Shown: positions 37,757 through 46,489 of the stretch, piece by piece | Numbering within the stretch: position 1 is the stretch's first letter | How the letters are laid out: the number at the start of each line of letters is the position of its first letter | Source: a virus | DNA: 60,251 bases | Virus record (IMG/VR): IMGVR_UViG_3300033153_001386 | Location: 1 to 60,251 of that record | Direction: 5' to 3' (one strand) | Made by a program: the position numbers and the translations under genes | The notes under the pieces: generated by a model | Databases searched by the model: none | Seen by the model: only the letters and a program-made list of their open reading frames with translations | What the model was told of the DNA's origin: nothing

Positions 37757-38745
37757 TGGAGATAGGTAAAATATCTGGAGCCCCTGCATCGGGAGTTAGT
37801 GTTTCCGGCGTAAGCGATTGGGCTGCGATTGGCGGATATTACAACACCCCTCCTATGGAGCTTAAGTTTAATACCGCTCTTGGTGATGGATTGCCTCAGC
37901 TTTCGATTGGGTTGAGCGGTCTTGCCGGCAGTCCGATATGGCCCAATTTTGTTGATTGGGGTGACGGAACTTTAGAGGAGCTCGTCAGTAATCCGCAGAC
38001 ACACACGTATTCAACGGGTGGTGTGTATGATGTTAAGTTTTTCGGATATGGGGTTTTTTCCGCTCAAAACGATTTACAAACCAAGCTTGTTGAAATCAAT
38101 AAATGGGTAGACACTATTGAGCTTCTATCACTTAATAGTTGCTTGCAGCTAACCGCAATAAACGACTCCAATCCGGCTGTTATTACTAGCGGTGCTGGAG
38201 TATTGTTGTTGAGCAACTGCCCGCTTCTTTCCGTTACATCTGGTATAAACAACTGGGATGTCAGCTCTCTTACCACTTTAAATAGCGCCTTTTTAAATTC
38301 TTTGCTTTTTGACGGAGACGTCAGTGGTTGGGACGTTAGTGGGGTTTCTCAGTTTGGTTTTTTGTTTAATGGCGCCAGTTCATTTAACCAAGATGTCAGT
38401 GGTTGGGACGTAAGCAGCGGCTCATTTTTTGGCAGCATTTTTAATAATGCCACTTCCTTTGACCAAAATGTAGGGGCATGGCAGTTTGGAAATAATGCGT
38501 TATGTGATTTCTTTTTTGCTAATTCCGGTATTAGCGATGCTAACGTAGCGTTGTGTCTAGAGGATTGGGATAGCGTTGGTCAAGGCACGGGAGTCGTTAT
38601 GACCAATATGTTTGGGACGACAGCTAGTGGTGGCGGCCCAAGGACATTAAGTGAGTCTACTTATCCGAACGCGAAGACTGCTTACGATAACCTCATTGCA
38701 AACAACAGTTGGAATTTTACCGGTTCATTTAACTGGGTTGCATGA
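37756..38745 (+). CDS. Appendage protein with PKD-like and DUF285-like repeats
   Basis: The 329-residue product has a PKD-like patch (DWGDGT at 67-72, then THTYSTGGVYDVKFFG). This is followed by DUF285/BspA-like repeats (about 164-243) of the form F-N-x-D-V-S-G-W-D-V-S-S...F..A-S/T-F, seen as NNWDVSSLTTLNSAFLNS, GDVSGWDVSGVSQFGFLFNG and QDVSGWDVSSGSFFGSIFNN. These repeats are common on surface proteins of Bacteroidetes and Mollicutes; here they probably form a receptor-binding tip. The N-terminal 20 residues may anchor it. It ends in ATGA overlap with a small frame. Confidence 0.82.
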   Translation: MEIGKISGAPASGVSVSGVSDWAAIGGYYNTPPMELKFNTALGDGLPQLSIGLSGLAGSPIWPNFVDWGDGTLEELVSNPQTHTYSTGGVYDVKFFGYGVFSAQNDLQTKLVEINKWVDTIELLSLNSCLQLTAINDSNPAVITSGAGVLLLSNCPLLSVTSGINNWDVSSLTTLNSAFLNSLLFDGDVSGWDVSGVSQFGFLFNGASSFNQDVSGWDVSSGSFFGSIFNNATSFDQNVGAWQFGNNALCDFFFANSGISDANVALCLEDWDSVGQGTGVVMTNMFGTTASGGGPRTLSESTYPNAKTAYDNLIANNSWNFTGSFNWVA

Positions 38746-38909
38746 ATTATATTTACGGGAAGAATGACCACGACCAGTATTGGATTTATTGGGAGGGCAC
38801 ATCATACGAGGCGACATGTCCAGCACCATTACCTTATTCGAAATCCTTACCCTCGCGGGGGCGCTTATTGGAGTATACTTCAAGCTTCAAACCGAAATCG
38901 GAAAGCTAA
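38742..38909 (+). CDS. Possible small overlapping gene (55 aa)
   Basis: The ATG overlaps the previous stop (ATGA). The 55-residue product begins MNYIYGKNDHDQYWIYWEGT, and its second half overlaps the holin-like gene by 94 nt in another frame. The first half is aromatic and credible as a protein; the second may be a by-product of the overlap. Confidence 0.38.
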   Translation: MNYIYGKNDHDQYWIYWEGTSYEATCPAPLPYSKSLPSRGRLLEYTSSFKPKSES

Positions 38910-39025
38910 AGGGACGCATCGCTATGTTGGAAAAGCAGGAGTTGCAGGTCATGAGTATGCTAGAGAAGCTCATGAATTCTGTTGACGAGCTCAAGCTTCT
39001 CCTCGCTCAAAAGGGAATGAAATGA
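38816..39025 (+). CDS. Holin-like membrane protein with coiled coil (69 aa)
   Basis: The start at ATG 38816 gives MSSTITLFEILTLAGALIGV, one N-terminal membrane segment (about 5-24), then a charged coiled coil (KLKGRIAMLEKQELQVMSML and following). This is the layout of small phage lysis proteins of the one-membrane-segment holin or i-spanin type. It overlaps the M15 peptidase gene by 4 nt, so it belongs to the lysis cassette. Which of the two roles it plays is not clear. Confidence 0.75.
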   Translation: MSSTITLFEILTLAGALIGVYFKLQTEIGKLKGRIAMLEKQELQVMSMLEKLMNSVDELKLLLAQKGMK

Positions 39026-39375
39026 AGTACTTCACCTACTCTGAGTTTGACAGTCCTGACCTCCCCGGCTCTGGCCATGAGATGGAGGATATCTTCCTAG
39101 AGAAGCTGGATTTGGCTCGTGAGCAGTCTGGAGTTCCTTACGTTATCAACTCTGGCTTTCGGACGCCTGAGCATAATGCTGAGGTGGGGGGAGTCCCGGG
39201 AAGCTCACACCTTACGGGTTGGGCTGCTGACATCCGTGCCGATAGTTCCAACCGACGGTTCCTTATTCTTCGCGGCCTCCTTGCCGCTGGATTCAATCGT
39301 GTGGGTATAGGCCAGAACTTCATCCATGTGGACTGTGACCCGAGCAAATCGGGCAACGTTTCTTGGTTGTATTGA
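39022..39375 (+). CDS. Endolysin, M15-type D,L-carboxypeptidase/endopeptidase
   Basis: The 117-residue single-domain peptidase of family M15 (M15_3 type) has SGFRTPEHN (44-52), SSHLTGWAADI (61-71, zinc ligands H63 and D70) and FIHVD (100-104, H102). It cleaves peptide cross-links in peptidoglycan at the end of infection. No signal peptide is visible, so it needs the holin. Neighbouring membrane-protein genes on both sides complete the lysis cassette. Confidence 0.92.
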   Translation: MKYFTYSEFDSPDLPGSGHEMEDIFLEKLDLAREQSGVPYVINSGFRTPEHNAEVGGVPGSSHLTGWAADIRADSSNRRFLILRGLLAAGFNRVGIGQNFIHVDCDPSKSGNVSWLY

Positions 39376-39393
39376 ATTGCGTACCTTGGTTCT

Positions 39394-39558
39394 ATGATTG
39401 ATTTTATCGTAGAGAACTGGATTCCATTGACTGTTGCGGCCATGGCGCTTTTGAAAGTCATCGTGAATCTAACCCCTTCTGAATCTGACAATGCCGTATT
39501 TGGTTATCTCGATATCCTTATTACTGCTATTACTGGCGACCGCCGTAAGAAGAAGTAA
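39394..39558 (+). CDS. Small membrane protein, likely holin (54 aa)
   Basis: MIDFIVENWIPLTVAAMALL, then KVIVNLTPSESDNAVFGYLD, and a short second hydrophobic segment followed by GDRRKKK. A membrane segment with a cationic tail, next to the endolysin gene, is the pattern of a phage holin, and I recognise similar small proteins in other Bacteroidetes phages. The stop lies one base before the next start codon. Confidence 0.72.
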   Translation: MIDFIVENWIPLTVAAMALLKVIVNLTPSESDNAVFGYLDILITAITGDRRKKK

Positions 39559-39559
39559 G

Positions 39560-40798
39560 ATGGCTAAGATTAATAACGGAAATAGCTATCCGGTTAAACC
39601 CGCTCCTCTGAGTGGGGCGGATACGGCTATTGGTACTGATTCTGAAACGACAGACAAAGAGACCAAGCAGCTTAGTGTTCAAGCTATTGCTGACTTTACT
39701 CTGGACCAGAGTAACGTAGTCAACTCCGTTACTGGTTCTGACCCAATTAAAGTAACCCCTACTTCGGGAGACGTTGTCGTTAGTCATGATACAAGTGGCG
39801 TAACGGCCACTTCATATCAGTACGCAAACATTGTTGTAGATGAGTACGGCCATGTTACTGCCGCCTACGACGGTACTCCTGTCACTTCGGTAAATGGTGT
39901 TGACGGAGCTGTTACTCTTAGTGCTGGAACAGGAGCTAGTGTTGTGACGGACCCGAGTAACCCTCAGAACATCATCATCTCCGCTCCGGGTGGCGGAGGA
40001 GGTTCGGGTAGCGTTACTGAAGTTAATACAGGAATTGGACTGTCAGGCGGTCCAATTACTACCACGGGCACCATTGACCTAGATAATACGGGAGTCGCTG
40101 CGGGAACATACGACCTTGCTACCGTTACTGTCGACCTTCAGGGTCGTATTACGTCTGCTTCTAACGGGCCAAATATTGACCTTCAGTACGTACTTGATAA
40201 CGGAGGTGTAGCGAATTCAGGCAGCATCACTCTTACGGGTGGAGGTGTCATTGCTCCCACTGCCGTTGTTGGGACTATTAGTTCTTCAGCCGCTACTATT
40301 CAGGACTTGACCCTTACAGAGTCTTTGATTGATGGCAACTCCTCGACAGGTACTTTGGGTCAGGTGTTGGTTTCAGACCCGACTCTTAATGGTGGAGCTG
40401 GAGGTGTAGTGTGGAGCGATGTTACTACCCGAGTTGCTAAGGCTACGGTTAGTTCTGCTGCTTTGAACGCAGCTACCCCAGTTACTGTGGTGGCGGCACC
40501 CGGAGCGGGGAAGTACATTCAGGTAATTTCGGCGGCGGCGAAGTACAACTACGGGACTTCTAACTATAGTTTTTCATCTCCTTTGAAGTTGTATAGCAAT
40601 TTAAATTCTGCTCAATTTGAGCTCAACGAAGCATTTCTTCTTCTTCCAGCCTCTCAGATTAGAGCTATGTCGTTGACCGATAGTGGTGCGTTAGACGAAA
40701 ACACAGCCGTGTTCTTTTCTCCGACAACTATTCCTTCAGGTCCTGCTGGAGACGGGGATATTGAGCTTAACATAGAGTATCGGATTGTAGAATTTTAA
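39560..40798 (+). CDS. Tail-fibre-like protein (412 aa)
   Basis: The start at 39560 (MAKINNGNSYPVKPAPLSGA) is preferred; an extension to 39491 would overlap the membrane-protein gene. The N-terminal segment (ADTAIGTDSETTDKETKQLS) is typical of Bacteroidetes phage fibres. Then come repeats of the fibre style (VTSVNGVDGAVTLSAG; EVNTGIGLSGGPITTTGTID; VTVDLQGRITSASNG) and a globular C-terminus. The stop overlaps the next ATG by one base. Receptor binding is inferred. Confidence 0.82.
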   Translation: MAKINNGNSYPVKPAPLSGADTAIGTDSETTDKETKQLSVQAIADFTLDQSNVVNSVTGSDPIKVTPTSGDVVVSHDTSGVTATSYQYANIVVDEYGHVTAAYDGTPVTSVNGVDGAVTLSAGTGASVVTDPSNPQNIIISAPGGGGGSGSVTEVNTGIGLSGGPITTTGTIDLDNTGVAAGTYDLATVTVDLQGRITSASNGPNIDLQYVLDNGGVANSGSITLTGGGVIAPTAVVGTISSSAATIQDLTLTESLIDGNSSTGTLGQVLVSDPTLNGGAGGVVWSDVTTRVAKATVSSAALNAATPVTVVAAPGAGKYIQVISAAAKYNYGTSNYSFSSPLKLYSNLNSAQFELNEAFLLLPASQIRAMSLTDSGALDENTAVFFSPTTIPSGPAGDGDIELNIEYRIVEF

Positions 40799-41022
40799 TG
40801 CGTGACATACGCAAGGTTTGTATCGGTCCTGACTATAAGGACTCTATGTGCTACGTGGTGGGACAGTCCGTACTGGGCGGCTCCCACCGTGTGCATTTAA
40901 TTAAATACAGTGATGAGACCGGGGGTATCCTTATCTACATCCAGAAGGGGGACATCGTGGTGCTTTGGAAAGAGTTCAACGGAACCATGCCCATTTCAAT
41001 AGAATACAATATCAACTTTTGA
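40798..41022 (+). CDS. Hypothetical protein (74 aa)
   Basis: MRDIRKVCIGPDYKDSMCYV, then a beta-rich body (HRVHLIKYSDETGGILIYIQ) ending SIEYNINF. No domain is recognised. Its stop overlaps the TTG start of the next gene. It has position and coupling like a partner of the packaging or GroES-like gene. Confidence 0.75.
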   Translation: MRDIRKVCIGPDYKDSMCYVVGQSVLGGSHRVHLIKYSDETGGILIYIQKGDIVVLWKEFNGTMPISIEYNINF

Positions 41023-41573
41023 GAGCAGTCAATCAGTTTATCGTAAAGGGAAAGAGATACAACAACACCAAGGGCGACCTCATCGTAAGCACGAGTGAGG
41101 AAGACCACCTCTTCTCAAACCGAGAGGGGGAGGTCGTAGCCCTTCCGTTGGGGTATGAGGGTCCTATTGCCATTGGGGATACCCTACTGGTGCATCACAA
41201 CGTCTTTAAGTTCTACAACGACATAAAGGGTCGTCAGCAGAGCGGGCGCAGTTTCTTTCGTGAAGACCAGTTCTTTGTTGACTTCGACCAGTTCTATATG
41301 TATCGGACTCCCGGTGGTGGGTGGATTCCCCAAGGAAGGTATTGTTTTGTACAGCCCGTACCCCCAGAAGATTCAACCATCTTCAAGCCAATAACTGAAG
41401 AACCACTGGTTGGTATAATGCGTTACCCGAATGATTATCTTACGGGTCAAGGAATTGAGTCTGGTGATGCAGTGACTTTCTGTCCGGAGAGTGAGTATGA
41501 GTTTACAGTGGACGGTGAGAAGTTGTACCGGATGTTCGACCATCAAATAACATGCAAGATTCAAAGAAGCTAA
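41019..41573 (+). CDS. Possible tandem GroES-like protein next to terminase (184 aa)
   Basis: The start is placed at TTG 41019, overlapping the upstream TGA (TTGA); an ATG at 40965 would give a long overlap. The product shows GroES-like features twice. The first is GEVVALPLGYEGPIAIGDTLLVHHNVF, a strand-turn-GD-strand unit. The second is GIMRYPNDYLTGQGIESGDAVTF followed by TVDGEKLYRMFDHQITCKI, where DGE-x-L-Y-R and the closing strand recall the GroES ending. This suggests a duplicated GroES fold, possibly an assembly chaperone for the large terminase or capsid. It is a pattern-level inference; a plain beta-barrel structural protein is an alternative. Confidence 0.7.
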   Translation: MRAVNQFIVKGKRYNNTKGDLIVSTSEEDHLFSNREGEVVALPLGYEGPIAIGDTLLVHHNVFKFYNDIKGRQQSGRSFFREDQFFVDFDQFYMYRTPGGGWIPQGRYCFVQPVPPEDSTIFKPITEEPLVGIMRYPNDYLTGQGIESGDAVTFCPESEYEFTVDGEKLYRMFDHQITCKIQRS

Positions 41574-41833
41574 AGCAGAGCATCATCGCAGCGGGGCGGG
41601 TAGCTGTTGAGCAACTAATTAAGGTGGCTCAAGAGGATATCCTAAAGCCTAGCGAAGACGATGAGCTTGCGGCGGATAGGTTGAAGAATGCGGCGGCTAC
41701 CAAGAAGCTCGCCATCTTCGACGCCTTTGAAATTTTGAACCGCATCGACTCGGAAGAGGAGGAGCTGGAGTTGGCGTCGGGCACCACCAAGACGGAAAGC
41801 AAGGTGGGTTTTGCAGAGCGAAGGTCAAGATAA
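41552..41833 (+). CDS. Putative small terminase-like protein (93 aa)
   Basis: The 93-residue helical, charged protein (MQDSKKLKQSIIAAGRVAVE onward; KKLAIFDAFEILNRIDSEEE) lies directly upstream of the large terminase and overlaps it by 23 nt. Small acidic helical proteins in this position are usually terminase small subunits. No DNA-binding motif is evident, so the role is based on position. Confidence 0.72.
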   Translation: MQDSKKLKQSIIAAGRVAVEQLIKVAQEDILKPSEDDELAADRLKNAAATKKLAIFDAFEILNRIDSEEEELELASGTTKTESKVGFAERRSR

Positions 41834-44042
41834 TCTGTACCGCCCCGTAGTGGGTTTGGTTACAAAGTCCGTTGTGTCTAACAAGAACCGCGCTAAGACG
41901 TGGGTCTATGGATACAATGAGAAGTACGATATGGTGGTCATCTCCAAGTCTGGAAAGATTGGTGACATCATTAACATCAACGGCGTTAACATAGCGTTGC
42001 CACCCTCGCCAAAGGACTTGGATAGGGGCGAAGATAGGTGGGTTCGTAAAGAGTTCCCTCGTGCCCTAAGCCGCGTTCAGAACATCTTCCAGTGGAACGA
42101 TATGCCTAAAGGCTTTAAGGCCGATTGGGTGGACTATATCGAGAGCGAGTTCGACCGTCGGGAGGAAGGCCATTGGTTCTACAACAACGGTAAGCCTACG
42201 TACGTCACTGGCGCCCACTATATGTATTTGCAATGGACAAGTATCGACGTGGGTTATCCTGATTTCCGTGAGGCCAATCGAATATTTTTTATCTTCTGGG
42301 AAGCGTGCAAAGCTGACAACCGATGCTTTGGAATGATGTACCTCAAGATTCGTCGTTCCGGATTTTCTTTCATGGGCTCTTCGGAGTGTGTCAACACTGG
42401 TACTCTAGCCAAAGACTCACGAGTAGGGATACTATCTAAGACCGGTTCTGATGCGAAGAAAATGTTTACGGATAAAGTGGTACCCATTGCCAACCGACTT
42501 CCGTTTTTCTTCAAGCCGATACAGGACGGCATGGATAAGCCGAAAACGGAATTGGCTTTTCGCATACCTGCTTCGAAGATTACAAAGAAGAATATGTACG
42601 ATGTGGAGGACGAAGAGATTTTCGGACTGGACACCACCATCGACTGGAAGAACACTGACGACAACTCTTACGACGGAGAGAAGTTAATCCTACTGGTACA
42701 CGACGAGAGCGGGAAGTGGGTCAAGCCCAACAACATCCTAAACAACTGGAGGGTAACCAAGACGTGCCTACGTTTGGGAAGTAAGATTATTGGAAAGTGC
42801 TTGATGGGCTCGACGTCGAACGCTTTGGCTAAGGGCGGTTCAAACTTTAAGAAGTTGTACGAGGACTCGGACCCTACGTCACGAAATGCCAACGGTCAGA
42901 CTAAGAGTGGGATGTACTCTTTGTTCATCCCTATGGAGTACAATATGGAGGGGTTCATAGACCAGTATGGACACCCCGTATTCAACGCTCAGGACAAGCC
43001 CGTGCGCGGCGTTGATGGGGAGATGATTCGCGGTGGCGCCATAGACTATTGGGACGCGGAGGTAGAGAGCATGAAGGGAGACCCTGACGCGCTCAATGAA
43101 TTCTACCGTCAGTTCCCTCGAACTGAGTCACACGCGTTCCGTGACGAGAGTAAGCAGAGCTTGTTCAACCTGACTAAAATCTATCAGCAGATAGACTATG
43201 CAGATAGCCTTGTTAAGGAACACTATCTAACCCGTGGGTCCTTCAGTTGGGAGAACGGCATTAAAGATAGCCGCGTGATATTTAGGCCCGATAAGAGAGG
43301 CAGGTTTAATGTTTCGTGGACCCCGAACAAGGGGCAGCAAAATAGGTGGATAGAAAAGAGAGGAATCAAATATGCTGGCAACGAACACCTTGGTTCATTT
43401 GGATGTGACTCTTACGACATTAGTGGCACTGTGGGTGGCGGTGGTTCTAACGGTGCTCTTCATGGAATGACCAAGTTCCATATGGACGACGCCCCTACCA
43501 ACGAGTTCTTCTTGGAGTATGTGGCTCGACCGCAGACGGCAGAGATATTCTTTGAGGAGGTGTTGATGGCGTGCGTATTCTATGGCATGCCCATCCTTAT
43601 CGAGAACAATAAGCCGAGGTTGCTTTACCACTTCAAGAACCGGGGTTACCGTGGGTTCTGCATGAACCGTCCGGACAAGAACTTCAACAAGCTAAGTAAA
43701 ACGGAGAGGGAACTGGGAGGTATCCCAAACAGTTCTGAAGATGTTAAGCAGGCTCACGCCGCTGCTATCGAAAGCTACATCGAGAAGCACCTTGGTGTAG
43801 ACATGGACGGAACGTACCGTGATGTAGGAGAGATGGGCAGTATGCCTTTTGTACGTACTCTCGAGGATTGGGCTCGTTTTGACATCAGTAATAGGACTGC
43901 TTTCGACGCTACTATCAGCAGTGGTTTGGCCGTTATGGCCAACCAAAAGCACCTCTATATGCCTGAGCAGAAGAAGAGTTCTATAAGCATTAACTTGCCG
44001 AGATACAACAACCGTGGTTTTCGTAGTGAGAGATTGGACTAA
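41811..44042 (+). CDS. terL: Terminase large subunit (crAss-like)
   Basis: The 743-residue product has an ATPase with a variant Walker A KIRRSGFS (179-186, lacking the usual P-loop lysine order) and Walker B LILLVHDE (D298, E299). It also has an RNase H-like nuclease with GCDSYD (531-536, D533 and D536) and LIENNKPR (E598). Sequence style (CVNTGTLAKDSRVGILSKTG) is that of crAss-like phages. It pumps DNA into the prohead and cuts the concatemer. The portal gene follows at once. The start codon (ATG 41811) lies within the upstream gene. Confidence 0.93.
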   Translation: MQSEGQDNLYRPVVGLVTKSVVSNKNRAKTWVYGYNEKYDMVVISKSGKIGDIININGVNIALPPSPKDLDRGEDRWVRKEFPRALSRVQNIFQWNDMPKGFKADWVDYIESEFDRREEGHWFYNNGKPTYVTGAHYMYLQWTSIDVGYPDFREANRIFFIFWEACKADNRCFGMMYLKIRRSGFSFMGSSECVNTGTLAKDSRVGILSKTGSDAKKMFTDKVVPIANRLPFFFKPIQDGMDKPKTELAFRIPASKITKKNMYDVEDEEIFGLDTTIDWKNTDDNSYDGEKLILLVHDESGKWVKPNNILNNWRVTKTCLRLGSKIIGKCLMGSTSNALAKGGSNFKKLYEDSDPTSRNANGQTKSGMYSLFIPMEYNMEGFIDQYGHPVFNAQDKPVRGVDGEMIRGGAIDYWDAEVESMKGDPDALNEFYRQFPRTESHAFRDESKQSLFNLTKIYQQIDYADSLVKEHYLTRGSFSWENGIKDSRVIFRPDKRGRFNVSWTPNKGQQNRWIEKRGIKYAGNEHLGSFGCDSYDISGTVGGGGSNGALHGMTKFHMDDAPTNEFFLEYVARPQTAEIFFEEVLMACVFYGMPILIENNKPRLLYHFKNRGYRGFCMNRPDKNFNKLSKTERELGGIPNSSEDVKQAHAAAIESYIEKHLGVDMDGTYRDVGEMGSMPFVRTLEDWARFDISNRTAFDATISSGLAVMANQKHLYMPEQKKSSISINLPRYNNRGFRSERLD

Positions 44043-46478
44043 ATGAAAGACGTCAAGATAAATATCTCCAGTGCTGGGTTTCCTAATCAGTTCGTTTCTG
44101 ACGCGGAGAAAGCTAGTGATGAGTATGGCTTGATGGTCGGTCAGGCCATTCAGTATGAGTGGTTTAAGAAGGATGGTAGCCAGTGCCGGTTTTACAACCA
44201 GTGGCGGGAGTTCAATCGCCTGCGTCTTTACGCTCGTGGTGAGCAGAGTATTGCTAAGTACAAGAACGAGCTTGCCGTCGACGGCGACCTTTCGTATTTG
44301 AATTTGGACTGGACCCCGGTTCCCATCTTGCCGAAGTTTATTGACATCGTAGTCAACGGTATGTCTGAGCGCGTCTTCAAGGTAAAGGCTTACGCGCAAG
44401 ACGCGTTGTCTCAGGCCAAGCGAAGCAAGTATCAGGATATGATTGAGGGTCAGATGGTAGCCAAGCCTGTCTTGGAAATCATCCAGCAAAAGACTGGTGT
44501 CGACCCATTTACCATGAACCCCGACGACTTGCCTAGCAGCGACGAGGAACTCAAGGTATACATGCAGCTTAACTACAAGCCTGCCATTGAGATTGCTGAA
44601 GAGGAGGCCATCAATACCATCCTCGAAGAAAACCACTACACCGACACGCGCAAAAGGTTGGACTACGACCTCGCTGTTTTGGGACTTAGTGTGGCTAAGC
44701 ACGAGTTCTTGCTTGGTTCTGGCGTTCAGGTATCTTATGTAGACCCGGCTAACGTAGTGTATAGCTATACCGAAGACCCGTACTTCAAGGACTGTTTCTA
44801 TTGGGGAGAGATTAAGACTTTGCCGATTACGGAGCTCATGAAGATTGACCCCAGCCTCACCAACGAGGACTTGGAGGAAATCAGTAAGTACAGTCAAAGC
44901 TGGTACGACTACTACAACACAGCTCAGTATTACGAGAACGATATGTTCCATCGTGATACAGCCACGTTGATGTACTTCAATTACAAGACGACCAAGAAGG
45001 TGGTCTATAAGCGTAAGAAGCTTGAGGGCGACGGCGCTCGCGTTATTGAAAAGGACGACCAGTTCAACCCTCCCGAGGAGATGATGGAGGAGGGTTCATA
45101 CGAGAAGGTTGAGAAGACCATTGACGTATGGTACGACGGCGTTATGGTTATGGGGACCAACATCCTATTGAAGTGGGAAGTGGCACAGAACATGGTGCGC
45201 CCTAAGTCTGCGTCTCAGCATGCCTTGCCAAACTATGTGGCTACAGCACCACGGATGTATAAGGGCGTTATCGAGTCGCTTACGCGGCGTATGATTCCTT
45301 TCGCGGACCTCATTCAAATTACGCACCTCAAGCTACAGCAGGTTATCTCTCGCACCGTTCCTGACGGAGTGTATATCGATGCTGATGGATTGAGTGAGGT
45401 AGACCTTGGTACGGGCAATGCCTATAGTCCAGAGGATGCTTTGCGCTTGTACTTCCAAACTGGTAGTGTAGTGGGGCGCTCATACACCCAAGACGGAGAG
45501 TACAATCAGGGAAAGGTTCCTATCCAAGAGCTGAATAGCAACAGCGGTGCCGCCAAGACGCAGATGCTGATTGGTAATATGAATCATTATTTGCAGATGA
45601 TTCGTGACGTAACGGGACTCAACGAGGCCCGCGACGGAAGTACTCCTGACCCCAACAGTCTTGTTGGATTGCAGAAGCTGGCTGCTGCCAATAGCAATAC
45701 GGCTACCCGACACATCTTGGATGGTAGCCTGTATATGTTCCGCTCTCTGGCTGAGGCACTTACATATCGTGTTAGCGATATTCTGGAGTACGCTGACTTC
45801 AAGGATGAGTTCGTTAATCAGATTGGTAAATACAACGTCAGTATCCTCCGTGAGATTAGTGAGCTGTACATCTATGACTTCGGTGTATTTATTGAGATTA
45901 GCCCCGACGAGGAGCAGCGTGCTCAGCTTGAGGCGAATATCCAAATGGCTTTGAGCAAGGGTGGTATCGACCTTGAGGACGCCATAGATATCCGAGAGAT
46001 TAAAAACATTAAGCTCGCCAACCAACTTCTCAAGATTAAGCGTGTTGCGAAGCAGGAGGAGGAGCGTCAGTTCCAGCTCCAGCAGCAGCAGATGCAGGCG
46101 CAGAACAACATGCAGTCACAGCAGATGGCGGCGCAGACCGCTATGCAAAAGATTCAGGCTGAGGCCCAGAGTAAGATGCAGGTCAAGCAGGCGGAGATTG
46201 CTTTCGAGATTGAGAAGATGCAAGCTGAGGCTCAGGCTAAGGCTCAGCTTATGGACCTTGAGTTCAAGTATAACCAACAGCTTCATGGCATGCAGGAGCA
46301 GCAGTTGCAGGTTCGGGAGGATAAGCGTGAAGACGCTAAGTCAAGCAGAATCAGTCAACAAAATACTGAGCAGAGCAAGCTTATTGACCAGCGGAAGAAT
46401 AACTTGCCGCCTATGAATTTCGAGTCGAACGAGGACAGCCTCGATGGTTTCGACTTGGCCGAGTTTAGTCCACGATAA
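44043..46478 (+). CDS. Portal protein (crAss-like)
   Basis: The 811-residue product follows terL with no gap, as portals do. The N-terminal segment has WFKKDGSQCRFYNQWREFNR and LNLDWTPVPILPKFIDIVVN, the style of crAss-like portals. The C-terminal ~130 residues are Gln/Ala/Glu-rich (coiled coil; LQQQQMQAQNNMQSQQMAAQ) and may form the barrel extending into the capsid. It forms the dodecameric ring for DNA passage at the packaging vertex. Confidence 0.9.
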   Translation: MKDVKINISSAGFPNQFVSDAEKASDEYGLMVGQAIQYEWFKKDGSQCRFYNQWREFNRLRLYARGEQSIAKYKNELAVDGDLSYLNLDWTPVPILPKFIDIVVNGMSERVFKVKAYAQDALSQAKRSKYQDMIEGQMVAKPVLEIIQQKTGVDPFTMNPDDLPSSDEELKVYMQLNYKPAIEIAEEEAINTILEENHYTDTRKRLDYDLAVLGLSVAKHEFLLGSGVQVSYVDPANVVYSYTEDPYFKDCFYWGEIKTLPITELMKIDPSLTNEDLEEISKYSQSWYDYYNTAQYYENDMFHRDTATLMYFNYKTTKKVVYKRKKLEGDGARVIEKDDQFNPPEEMMEEGSYEKVEKTIDVWYDGVMVMGTNILLKWEVAQNMVRPKSASQHALPNYVATAPRMYKGVIESLTRRMIPFADLIQITHLKLQQVISRTVPDGVYIDADGLSEVDLGTGNAYSPEDALRLYFQTGSVVGRSYTQDGEYNQGKVPIQELNSNSGAAKTQMLIGNMNHYLQMIRDVTGLNEARDGSTPDPNSLVGLQKLAAANSNTATRHILDGSLYMFRSLAEALTYRVSDILEYADFKDEFVNQIGKYNVSILREISELYIYDFGVFIEISPDEEQRAQLEANIQMALSKGGIDLEDAIDIREIKNIKLANQLLKIKRVAKQEEERQFQLQQQQMQAQNNMQSQQMAAQTAMQKIQAEAQSKMQVKQAEIAFEIEKMQAEAQAKAQLMDLEFKYNQQLHGMQEQQLQVREDKREDAKSSRISQQNTEQSKLIDQRKNNLPPMNFESNEDSLDGFDLAEFSPR

Positions 46479-46489
46479 AATATATATAA

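Noticed and set aside
43692-44951. 419-codon antisense open frame across terminase and portal genes
   Set aside because: It lies fully opposite two strongly supported structural genes; the translation is Leu/Val/Ile-rich without domain pattern.
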